6,392 nt of DNA from Deltaproteobacteria bacterium UBA6106 (GCA_002428485.1 DIWM01000015.1:7681-14072), one strand, 5' to 3'; positions 1 through 5,315 are shown, numbered from the stretch's first letter. Made by a program: numbers and translations. Notes: generated by a model not told the origin, from the sequence alone.

Positions 1-22
1 GGAGAGGGTCAGGGTGAGGGGG
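1..22 (-). repeat. GC-rich palindromic (REP-like) repeat, cut by the window edge
   Basis: Read on the minus strand this is the CCCCCTCACCCTGACCCTC leader that precedes the palindrome in the copies at 5411-5480 and 6164-6392. Only the leader and the first arm are inside the window, so the rest of the hairpin lies to the left. Confidence 0.8.
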
Positions 23-37
23 GACGTAGGTAAACAA

Positions 38-58
38 TTGACATTTGAAGAGCTGACC
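38..58 (+). repeat. Solo copy of the element-end motif (TTGACATTTGAAGAGCTGACC type)
   Basis: The motif GAAGAGCTGACC at 47-58 recurs inside yfhO (1743-1756, 1917-1930, degenerate at 1857-1870). It also resembles the AAGGGCTGACCCC end of the inverted-repeat element at 1091-1263. It sits between the palindromic repeat at the left edge and the heptamer array starting at 102. It is probably a remnant end of a small mobile repeat; no transposase is visible. Confidence 0.5.
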
Positions 59-101
59 TTACCGGTTTTTCATTTGGATTTGTTTAGTGCTTCGATATTA
101 G

Positions 102-157
102 GATTTGAGATTTGAATTTGCCATGAACTATGAGCTATCAACTATGAGCCATGAGCT
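102..157 (+). repeat. Phase-locked heptamer array (8 units)
   Basis: Eight consecutive 7-bp units in one phase: two GATTTGA, one ATTTGCC, then five units of the ATGARCY/ATCAACT type. The array overlaps the 3' end of the methyltransferase gene and supplies its stop codon and last residues. It has the same architecture as the arrays at 959-1021 and 1321-1376, where the linking unit is GTTTGCC. Confidence 0.75.
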
Positions 158-798
158 GGTTTTCTTGCTGTTGCCCATATATTCATCCCCAGCTCGAAAT
201 ACCCTGTCCGGATATCTTTCGCTGCGAAACCGCCTTGCTGCAGGATGAAAGAAATCTTTCCGGGAGAATACCTGTCCTTGTGTTCTTCGATCTCGGCGGC
301 GCTGACAAGCCGCAGTCGCGCCATGAGCCGCAGCAGCCCGTCTGTCCACCATGCCGGGGTGGTCAGTATATACACGCCTCCCGGCCTCAGGATGCGATGC
401 ACCTCCCTCAAAACTGCGGGCAGCCGCCCGGGCAGGATATGCTCGAATACGGCAAGCATCGTTACCACATTAAAATGATCATCCCCGAAGGGGATCTTTT
501 CTTCTCTCTCTATATCAAAGTTTTTAAGAACAATCCCGCTTCCGCCGGATAGGGCTGTTTCGCCGCCGGCGGCTGTCCCCTCGCCGCTTTGCGTCACCTT
601 GTCGAGGCCATAACGTTCGGCAAACTTTGTATTGAGAAGGAAATAGGGAACCGTTCCGCAGCCGATGTCGAGGATCCTCCCTGTGCGAAGCTCAGGCGCG
701 ACAAGGCTGTTCGCCATTCCGGCGCGCTTCTTCGCCAGGAATGCCTCAAGGAGGCCGTATCCGCGGGTAACAGATTTAGCTCTTGGTTGATGGCTCAT
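142..798 (-). CDS. Class I SAM-dependent methyltransferase (Methyltransf_11-like)
   Basis: A soluble Rossmann-fold methyltransferase of 218 residues that should transfer a methyl group from S-adenosylmethionine; the substrate is unknown. Motif I is ILDIGCGTVPYF (42-53), with an acidic residue after the next strand at GLDKV (64-68). The motif around DIEREEKIPFGDDHFNVVTMLAVFEHI (95-121) and ILRPGGVYILTTPA (136-149) complete the core. A Gly/Ser/Ala-rich stretch at about 69-90 looks like an insertion between core strands. The ATG at 798 is the first possible start, because an in-frame TGA lies just upstream. It has no Shine-Dalgarno sequence and lies inside a heptamer repeat, so residues 1-8 (MSHQPRAK) are repeat-derived. 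The last residues (PAHGS) and the TAG stop also come from a repeat. No neighbour points to a substrate. The family call is firm; the role is open. Confidence 0.9.
   Translation of the reverse strand: MSHQPRAKSVTRGYGLLEAFLAKKRAGMANSLVAPELRTGRILDIGCGTVPYFLLNTKFAERYGLDKVTQSGEGTAAGGETALSGGSGIVLKNFDIEREEKIPFGDDHFNVVTMLAVFEHILPGRLPAVLREVHRILRPGGVYILTTPAWWTDGLLRLMARLRLVSAAEIEEHKDRYSPGKISFILQQGGFAAKDIRTGYFELGMNIWATARKPAHGS
532..594 (-). other. Low-complexity Gly/Ser-rich insert within the methyltransferase
   Basis: This segment encodes about residues 69-89, rich in G, S, A, T and E, between the GLDKV strand and the NFDIE strand. In typical members of this family, as I remember them, these strands are joined by a short helix or loop. 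The DNA contains a GCCGCCGGCGGC palindrome but does not match the other repeats in the window. Confidence 0.35.
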
Positions 799-836
799 AG
801 TAAAATCCGTTCAACGTTCTATGTTCCATGTTCAAC
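778..836 (-). repeat. Composite heptamer array spanning the methyltransferase start
   Basis: On the minus strand there are four units of GTTGAAC/ATGGAAC/ATAGAAC type (836-809), a 10-bp spacer GGATTTTACT (808-799), and three units ATGAGCC, ATCAACC, AAGAGCT (798-778). The ATG of the first ATGAGCC unit is the methyltransferase start codon. The same order (GTTGAAC, then a GRATTTTWCT spacer, then ATGAGCC units) occurs at 5365-5402. Confidence 0.7.
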
Positions 837-856
837 GTTTAAAAAAAAAGATACTT

Positions 857-878
857 GATGCCGGTCGCTGGATACCGG
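857..878 (-). repeat. Short heptamer block, inverted relative to the array at 959-1021
   Basis: GATGCCGG (857-864) and GGATACCGG (870-878) are exact reverse complements of CCGGCATC (963-970) and CCGGTATCC (956-964). This makes a divided inverted repeat around about 76 bp of sequence I do not recognise. Confidence 0.55.
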
Positions 879-958
879 CAAGGACTGCATAACGAGAAAA
901 CCAGACGGCCTTTGCCCCCTCGTATCTCGATACTTGTTTCTTGAATTGCAACTGACCG

Positions 959-1021
959 GTATCCGGCATCGAGCATCCGGCATCTGGTTTGCCATGAGCC
1001 ATGAGCTAAGAACTATGAGCT
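959..1021 (+). repeat. Phase-locked heptamer array (9 units)
   Basis: Nine consecutive 7-bp units with no phase break: four of RTATCCG/GCATCSR type, one GTTTGCC linker, then four of ATGAGCY/AAGAACT type. This is the longest array in the window and it lies wholly in non-coding DNA. Confidence 0.8.
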
Positions 1022-1051
1022 GCCTTTCTCTCATATCCAATAGATACTTGC

Positions 1052-1066
1052 AAGGTCGCCGACCTT
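1052..1066. repeat. Perfect 15-bp palindrome
   Basis: AAGGTCG, one central base, then CGACCTT. The arms are exact. It could be a protein-binding site or a chance palindrome; nothing nearby decides. Confidence 0.4.
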
Positions 1067-1090
1067 CCTGAATTCCGTAGTAACGTCAAT

Positions 1091-1263
1091 AGGGTCAGTC
1101 CTTGACATTTGACTTTTATAATTATAATTTCATGATATCTCATATATATTTTCCAGAAAACCATATGTTGTCAAGGAGATATTAAAAATGTTCTTTAATT
1201 TTAATCACCCTTATAGGTCTGAGTTTTCATAACATAATTTGTCAAATGTCAAGGGCTGACCCC
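1091..1263. mobile_element. MITE-like non-autonomous element with 23-bp terminal inverted repeats
   Basis: The left end (1091-1113) and the reverse complement of the right end (1241-1263) match at 21 of 23 positions, giving the consensus RGGGTCAGYCCTTGACATT plus TGAC. The roughly 127-bp interior is markedly AT-rich, unlike the flanks. It carries no transposase. The interior has a Shine-Dalgarno-like AAGGAG (1173-1178) nine bases before an ATG (1188) that opens a 14-codon frame, MFFNFNHPYRSEFS, ending at 1232. A TTGACA and a TATAAT, 15 bp apart, sit at the left end. AAT flanks both sides and could be a 3-bp target duplication. From memory, GGGGTCAG...CTTGACATT ends resemble sequences next to IS200-like Y1/REP-associated transposases; this is recollection, not a search result. 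Confidence 0.6.
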
Positions 1264-1320
1264 AATTGTTTTGTGTTTTGAGCTATGGTCCGCATTTCTT
1301 ACCTTACATGGTCATTGCCA

Positions 1321-1376
1321 GCATCGAGTATCGAGCATCCAGCATCTGGTTTGCCATGAGCCATCAGCTATGAGCT
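1321..1376 (+). repeat. Phase-locked heptamer array (8 units) overlapping the yfhO 3' end
   Basis: Four GCATCGA/GTATCGA/GCATCCA/GCATCTG units, the GTTTGCC linker, and three ATGAGCC/ATCAGCT/ATGAGCT units, all in one phase. The right end overlaps yfhO, and the TGA stop of yfhO (1364-1366) comes from an ATCAGCT unit read on the minus strand. Confidence 0.75.
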
Positions 1377-3877
1377 GTCTTTCCGTCTCTTCTCCACAGC
1401 CATATGCACAAAAATATCCCGATGATCGTCAGAACGAGTCCGGCGTAAAAGGACATGGGGACGTATTTGAATACTACGGTATGCTTCCCTTTCGGTGCCG
1501 CGATGGCGCGGAAGGCGAGGTTCGCCCTGTAGATCTGCGTCTCCTTCCCGTCCACATACGCCCGCCAACCGGGGTAATAGGTGTCGCTGACATAGAGGAA
1601 GGCGTCGCCATCCGACTCATATTCCAGACTGAACCGGTTCGCCTTGTAGGAGAGGAGCTTCACCCTTCCCTGCACGTCCTTATTCTTTGCAGCATCAAAA
1701 CGATTTGCATTGGAAGAACCGGCCCTGTGGTTTCCCTCATTTGAAGAGCTGACCCCACGGTTTTGGTCGTACGCAGTAACATTATTCCCGCTCCCCTTGC
1801 GGGACGGCAACCATTTTCCCTCTCCCCTGGCGGGAGAGGGCCGGGGTGAGGGGGATGAAGAGTTGACTTCTTGCGTTCCCTCTCCCCTGGCGGGAGAGGG
1901 CCGGGGTGAGGGGGATGAAGAGCTGACCCCGGGTGGTTGAAGGAGGATCAGCTCGCTCCGACTGTCGAATGCGTTGGATTGAAGCTTCTCGATGACCTCC
2001 CTTTCGTCTTTGGCGAAGCTCACCTTTGAAAAGAGCAGGAACCTGCCGGGGTACTTCGTATACTCATAGAGATATGCGGTCTTGTCTGCAACGTCCATGC
2101 TCTTTACCAGCTTCAGGTCGTCATCGTCGACCTTGTAGGAGGTAATGACATGGCGCACTCCGCTCATATCAAAATACCTCTTGGCATCTAATATCGAATT
2201 GCGGTTATTCATTATTTGCAAAAAAACGTCGTGGTAATTTACTCTCATTACTTCCATTCCGCCAGTCGAAGAAAGACCGAACAATGCCGCATAATGATGT
2301 ACAGGAACAGTTATTTCTGCTTTTAGTGATCCCAATTCTCTAATCGTTCGTCCTGAGACTAAATATCTTTCAGTTTCTTTATCTTTCATAAGTTCCTCTG
2401 CAAAACCTTTCTTTGCGATATACCACTCCCATGGTACTGAATAATAAAAACCATAATTCGCAAGAAACAGGTCAGTAGTGAGGAGAAAGGCTATAATAAC
2501 CATTAGGAACATCTTTTGCCTTACCCTGAAGTAAACAAGGAGCGCCACGGAAAATATAAATGAGAAAAGCAGAAACCTTTTTAGATTATGCAGATTAAAA
2601 TTAATATCGTTGTATTCCTCAGGTTTAAATCCATGTACATCGAGAAACCGGTATACATCCGCATCAAAGAGGTAAAGATAGCCCCATAGGACAGCGAAAA
2701 TAAAACCAAAGTAGAATGCACCGTATATAATGCTTTTTGTTTTCCTATCCTTTTGTTCAACCCCGGTTCTTAACCTGTCAAAACCAAGCGCAGCCGTTAT
2801 TGAAACAACAAAAAAGAAAAGGAAGAGGAACTTTGCAGGGTACCGTATGCTGTTGAAGGGAGGAACATAGTAAAGAAGCGAATAAAGAGGCGTGTATTTG
2901 CCCATTGCAATCAGAAAGGATACAACCATGAGGGCAAGGAGCAGCCATCGTTTCCTGTCTCTACTGAAAAAAAAGAAGACAGAGAGAACAAAGGGGATGA
3001 TTCCCAAATATACTGTCTTCAGCCATGACTGGTTGGTCCAGTACTTTTCTAACGTCTTGAAGTATCCGAATGCATCAGGGAGAAAGAACTGCAAATAATC
3101 CTTCCAGGCAAAAGACCAGAGGGTCGCCTCCTTATAACTTAACCCTGACTTTCTTATGCTCCATGCCTTGAGTTCATAGAAGGGTAAAAGCTGTACGGCC
3201 GCGAGAAGGAGAAAAATAATGCCTGTTAGAGTTATTGCCTTGAACCTTAATGGCACATCTACCTTTTCATCTATAAATACACCAGGGAATATCGATACAA
3301 CCCCGAGGACAAAAAAGGTTATCATCACGATCTCCGGCGCACCTGCAAGGAACTCAATTGTCACGAAGATGCCCGTCAATACAATATGTCTTGGCTGCCT
3401 GCCTTCTAAATACTTTAAAAAGAAAATCACAACCAGGGGAAACCACGGAACTGCCAGAAGGTGCGGAAGAAGACTATGGACAGATAAAAGGTACCCTGAA
3501 AGCATGAATACGGCTCCGCCCACAAATGAAGCAAGGGTAGATGCCTTCAGATACCTTAAGAACACATATACCGTGACACCGGAAAACACGAAATGGAGGA
3601 TAATGATCCAGTTCCAAACAACATTGAATGGTAAGAATAAATATAATATATGGGGCGGATAGAAGACCCCGGGCTGGAGCGTGGCAAGAAGAGGAATGCC
3701 TGAAGAATTGTATGGATTCCATAGGGGTATTTGAAAAGATTTTATGAGACTCACCCAGAGATAGCGGGGTGGTATAAAAAAGGCAGAAAGGTCGCGCTCT
3801 ATGAATATATATGAAGATAGAAGTACATGGTGCAGATACAACAGAACCAAGATAAAAAATATTAGGAGTGCAAACAT
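1364..3877 (-). CDS. YfhO-family polytopic membrane protein (GT-C-like)
   Basis: An integral membrane protein of 837 residues with about a dozen hydrophobic segments between 1 and 472, a soluble domain, and a last helix near 810-827. Family signatures are PLWNPYNSSGIPLLATLQPGV (51-71) and the C-terminal YVSDTYYPGWRAYVDG (762-777) followed by IYRANLAFRAI and GKHTVVFKYVP. E27 and D29 (ERD) after the first helix fit the acidic loop motif of GT-C glycosyltransferases. In Bacillus subtilis, YfhO is linked to lipoteichoic acid glycosylation; its role in Gram-negatives is unclear. Residues about 650-730 are an in-frame, repeat-derived insert containing two copies of SSSPSPRPSPARGEG, placed between an ordinary strand (SELILLQ) and GRVKLLSYKANRFSLEYESD. 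The final KTAHS and the stop come from a heptamer repeat. The ATG at 3877 lacks a clear Shine-Dalgarno and follows a hairpin. The pilin gene ends 63 bp upstream. Confidence 0.88.
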   Translation of the reverse strand: MFALLIFFILVLLYLHHVLLSSYIFIERDLSAFFIPPRYLWVSLIKSFQIPLWNPYNSSGIPLLATLQPGVFYPPHILYLFLPFNVVWNWIIILHFVFSGVTVYVFLRYLKASTLASFVGGAVFMLSGYLLSVHSLLPHLLAVPWFPLVVIFFLKYLEGRQPRHIVLTGIFVTIEFLAGAPEIVMITFFVLGVVSIFPGVFIDEKVDVPLRFKAITLTGIIFLLLAAVQLLPFYELKAWSIRKSGLSYKEATLWSFAWKDYLQFFLPDAFGYFKTLEKYWTNQSWLKTVYLGIIPFVLSVFFFFSRDRKRWLLLALMVVSFLIAMGKYTPLYSLLYYVPPFNSIRYPAKFLFLFFFVVSITAALGFDRLRTGVEQKDRKTKSIIYGAFYFGFIFAVLWGYLYLFDADVYRFLDVHGFKPEEYNDINFNLHNLKRFLLFSFIFSVALLVYFRVRQKMFLMVIIAFLLTTDLFLANYGFYYSVPWEWYIAKKGFAEELMKDKETERYLVSGRTIRELGSLKAEITVPVHHYAALFGLSSTGGMEVMRVNYHDVFLQIMNNRNSILDAKRYFDMSGVRHVITSYKVDDDDLKLVKSMDVADKTAYLYEYTKYPGRFLLFSKVSFAKDEREVIEKLQSNAFDSRSELILLQPPGVSSSSPSPRPSPARGEGTQEVNSSSPSPRPSPARGEGKWLPSRKGSGNNVTAYDQNRGVSSSNEGNHRAGSSNANRFDAAKNKDVQGRVKLLSYKANRFSLEYESDGDAFLYVSDTYYPGWRAYVDGKETQIYRANLAFRAIAAPKGKHTVVFKYVPMSFYAGLVLTIIGIFLCIWLWRRDGKTAHS
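1743..1756 (+). repeat. Element-end motif GAAGAGCTGACCCC inside yfhO
   Basis: A copy of the motif seen at 47-58 and 1917-1930. The bases that follow (ACGGTTTT) also resemble those following the copy at 47-58 (TTACCGGTTTT), so the shared stretch is longer than the motif. On the coding strand it gives part of GVSSSNE (about residues 708-714). Confidence 0.55.
1787..1803. repeat. Short hairpin inside the YfhO insert
   Basis: CCCGC, a 7-base loop, then GCGGG. It is a shorter GC-rich palindrome lying between the two full palindromic repeats (1816-1935) and the end motif at 1743, and it encodes part of PSRKGSGN. Probably a decayed or variant palindromic repeat. Confidence 0.4.
1816..1935 (-). repeat. 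60-bp tandem duplication of a GC-rich palindromic repeat within yfhO
   Basis: Positions 1816-1862 and 1876-1922 are identical apart from the final bases, at an exact 60-bp period (20 codons). Each unit contains CCCTCTCCC, a short loop, and the complementary arm, followed by a GAAGAGYTGAC end motif. Because 60 is divisible by three, the duplication keeps the yfhO frame and gives the repeated peptide SSSPSPRPSPARGEG. Confidence 0.9.
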
Positions 3878-3883
3878 ATATTA

Positions 3884-3910
3884 AAGGGGACCTTGATTAG
3901 TCCCCTCTTT
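3884..3910 (-). terminator. Hairpin between the pilin gene and yfhO; likely terminator or attenuator
   Basis: The stem pairs GGGGAC (3886-3891) with GTCCCC (3900-3905) around an 8-base loop, with A/T pairs outside. On the minus strand it follows the pilin stop by 35 bp and is followed by TTTAATAT, a weak T-tract. It could end the abundant pilin message while allowing some read-through into yfhO. It also sits just upstream of the yfhO start, where it could hinder ribosome entry. Confidence 0.55.
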
Positions 3911-3940
3911 CAAGATAGTTCAGAAAATTATGTTAACTTA

Positions 3941-4372
3941 TTACCAGTTTGCACAAGCGGCAGTCCCTGTAGCATCACGGGCATATTGGCACTTTATTAT
4001 TGCAGCGTTGTATGTATCTGGAGCTGTATAGGCAATGGTGTATTGACCTGCACCTGCAATCGAGAACGAGGCAGCATTGGCAGCAATAGTTTGGAAAGAA
4101 ATACCTTGAATATTGGCAGCATTAATAACGTCGCCCAAGGTATAGAAACTATTAGTAGGCGCAACAAACCAGTTTTTCAAACTTCCCTGAGCAAAAAGAA
4201 TACTGTTTGCACCCCTTAAGGCACCAATAAGACCCTGTGCCGTTGCATCACCAGCCTGTTCCTTGATCTCCATGTATTTAGGAATTGCCACCGCTGCGAG
4301 GATGCCGATGATGATGATGACGATGATCAGTTCGATGAGGGTGAACCCCTTCTTGCTCCTTAAAACCTTCAT
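3941..4372 (-). CDS. Type IV pilin / pseudopilin (class III prepilin signal)
   Basis: A prepilin of 143 residues. The start at 4372 is chosen because AGGAGG lies six bases before that ATG and a short charged leader follows; an upstream in-frame ATG (4414) would give an unusually long leader. The leader MKVLRSKKG should be cut by prepilin peptidase after G9. The mature protein then begins FTLIELIIVIIIIGILAAVAIP, with the N-methylated F1 and the E5 needed for assembly, and continues into an amphipathic helix. It is short for a major pilin at 134 mature residues. It ends with a C128-C140 pair, which could form the disulfide-bounded D-region. It is rich in A, S and T. A sigma-54-like promoter precedes it and a hairpin follows it. 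It could be a major pilin or a minor pilin/pseudopilin; no assembly genes are in the window. Confidence 0.92.
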   Translation of the reverse strand: MKVLRSKKGFTLIELIIVIIIIGILAAVAIPKYMEIKEQAGDATAQGLIGALRGANSILFAQGSLKNWFVAPTNSFYTLGDVINAANIQGISFQTIAANAASFSIAGAGQYTIAYTAPDTYNAAIIKCQYARDATGTAACANW

Positions 4373-4430
4373 GTTAGTCCTCCTGGTGAAACGTTTATAT
4401 AATTTAGTAATCATAATATGTTATAGAATA

Positions 4431-4450
4431 CAAGCAATAATCATACCACG
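4431..4450 (-). promoter_or_regulatory. Sigma-54 (-24/-12) promoter of the pilin gene
   Basis: The minus strand reads TGGTATGATTATTGCT. GG (4447-4446) and GC (4435-4434) are separated by exactly 10 bp, as sigma-54 requires, and 10 of 12 conserved positions of TGGCACG-N4-TTGCW match. The start site would fall near 4422, leaving an untranslated leader of about 50 bases. Many pilA genes are known to use sigma-54 with PilR. No PilR site was identified. Confidence 0.6.
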
Positions 4451-4452
4451 TT

Positions 4453-4480
4453 AGCTCATAGCTGATAGCTCATGGCTCAT
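4453..4480 (-). repeat. Heptamer array (4 units) directly upstream of the pilin promoter
   Basis: On the minus strand the units are ATGAGCC, ATGAGCT, ATCAGCT and ATGAGCT. The array ends 2 bp before the sigma-54-like promoter, where activator sites can lie, but it is the same repeat found elsewhere in non-promoter settings. Confidence 0.7.
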
Positions 4481-4658
4481 GGAAGGAAAATACACAATAT
4501 ATAGGGGGGATAGGGTTGCTGATCGGCACATATAGTATTGTTACGTTTGTATTTACATAAAATCATTGAACTTTATCTGCATTCCCGCCGCCTTGAGCCC
4601 CGAAAAAGCTACAATTTTTGTAGATAACCCACGCAGAATGTAGGAAATGTATTAAGGC
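4481..4658. other. Gene-free stretch between the two heptamer arrays
   Basis: No open frame with a ribosome site and no recognised RNA gene. The only structure I can support is the weak terminator-like hairpin at 4603-4623. Confidence 0.5.
4603..4623 (-). terminator. Candidate terminator downstream of higBA
   Basis: On the minus strand CTACAA, a 3-base loop and TTGTAG are followed by CTTTTT. The stem is AT-rich and only 6 bp, so it is weak, and it lies about 90 bp after the higA stop. Confidence 0.35.
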
Positions 4659-4693
4659 AGCTCATAGCTGATGGCTCATGGCAAACCGGATGC
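4659..4693 (-). repeat. Heptamer array (5 units) after higA
   Basis: On the minus strand the units are GCATCCG, GTTTGCC, ATGAGCC, ATCAGCT and ATGAGCT, all in phase. It is the same ordered core as the arrays at 959-1021 and 1321-1376 but in the opposite orientation, beginning about 20 bp after the higA stop. Confidence 0.75.
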
Positions 4694-4712
4694 CGGGAAC
4701 TGAACATGTTCT

Positions 4713-5015
4713 TCATACAACGTCTGCGTAGGCTCGTACTTCCCGCTTTAATCTCTCGCCAAGCTCTTCGGCAGTAACATCCAGATCATATTGTGATTGC
4801 AGGCCAAGCCAGAACTCGGCAGATGTTCCAAAAAATCTTTCAAACCTAAGGGCAGTATCGGCGGAAACTCCCCGCTTGCCGAGCACGATCTCGTTGATCC
4901 TGCGAGCCGGCACGCCGATATTTATGGCCAACCTGTTCTGGCTTATACCCATCGGCTTGAGAAATTCTTCCAGAAGTACTTCGCCGGGATGTACGGGGCG
5001 CAGTTTCTTTTTCAT
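4713..5015 (-). CDS. higA: HigA-family antitoxin, XRE helix-turn-helix
   Basis: A 100-residue antitoxin and probable autorepressor. It starts RPVHPGEVLLEEFLKPMGIS (6-25), the usual HigA opening. The helix-turn-helix follows: SQNRLAINIGVPARRINEIV (25-44), with the GKRGVSADTALR segment (46-57). It continues FFGTSAEFWLGLQSQYDL (61-78), which is also diagnostic. It should bind and neutralise HigB and, with it, repress the shared promoter. The ATG at 5015 follows a strong GGAGGTGA Shine-Dalgarno. The gene begins 11 bp after the higB stop, so the two are co-transcribed with the toxin first, as is typical of higBA. The strong ribosome site contrasts with the missing one of higB, which would favour antitoxin production. 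Length and motifs are complete. Confidence 0.93.
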   Translation of the reverse strand: MKKKLRPVHPGEVLLEEFLKPMGISQNRLAINIGVPARRINEIVLGKRGVSADTALRFERFFGTSAEFWLGLQSQYDLDVTAEELGERLKREVRAYADVV

Positions 5016-5026
5016 AGATCACCTCC

Positions 5027-5308
5027 CTAATGATAGTCCGTTATTTCCACATTGTACGCATCACCAGCTTGCCAGGCGAAACAAATACGCCATTGAACAT
5101 TGATCCGAATGCTATACTGACCTTCACGATCACCCCTTAACTTTTCCAGCCTGTTGGCGGGAGGAATTCTCAGATCGTTGAGATTCTTGGCGTTGTTTAT
5201 CATACGTAATTTCCTTAATGCAATTTGCTGAATATCCTGAGGGAGCTTATTTGATCCCTCACGGATATATATCTTCTCTGTTTCGACGGTCCTGAATGAT
5301 TTTATCAT
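5027..5308 (-). CDS. higB: HigB-family toxin (RelE-fold mRNA interferase)
   Basis: A 93-residue toxin of the HigB/'killer protein' branch of the RelE superfamily; known members cleave mRNA on the ribosome. It opens MIKSFR, has the central NRLEKLRGDREGQYSIRIN (52-70), then VQWRICFAW (71-79), and ends AYNVEITDYH; these are all family hallmarks. R74 in the WRI motif and the C-terminal ITDYH lie where catalytic and structural residues are expected. The only plausible start is the ATG at 5308, because a TAA is in frame just upstream. There is no Shine-Dalgarno. The gene is first in the pair, with higA 11 bp downstream. The promoter placement predicts a message beginning at or within a base or two of the ATG. 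Confidence 0.92.
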   Translation of the reverse strand: MIKSFRTVETEKIYIREGSNKLPQDIQQIALRKLRMINNAKNLNDLRIPPANRLEKLRGDREGQYSIRINVQWRICFAWQAGDAYNVEITDYH

Positions 5309-5315
5309 CTGTTAC

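Larger units (their letters stand above)
799..1363. other. Gene-free, repeat-filled region between yfhO and the methyltransferase gene
   Basis: I see no credible gene longer than a few codons here. From left to right it holds part of a heptamer array (799-836), an A-run (840-849), inverted heptamer blocks flanking about 76 bp of unrecognised sequence (857-1021), a 15-bp palindrome (1052-1066), an AT-rich element with long terminal inverted repeats (1091-1263), and the start of another heptamer array (1321 onward). No convincing promoter for the methyltransferase gene was found. Confidence 0.6.

Noticed and set aside
1271..1744. Plus-strand open frame of 157 codons
   Set aside because: It lies antisense to the conserved C-terminal domain of YfhO, has no Shine-Dalgarno and resembles no family.
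3893..4219. Plus-strand open frame antisense to the pilin
   Set aside because: The minus frame has a full prepilin signal and a strong ribosome site; this one is its shadow.
4609..4625. Cas12a-like repeat (CTACAA...TTGTAGAT)
   Set aside because: There is a single copy with different stem register from known Cas12a repeats. The minus-strand reading as a weak terminator explains it better.
4702..4711. GAACATGTTC palindrome just after higA
   Set aside because: A perfect 10-bp palindrome, but short and with no T-tract or second copy; likely chance.
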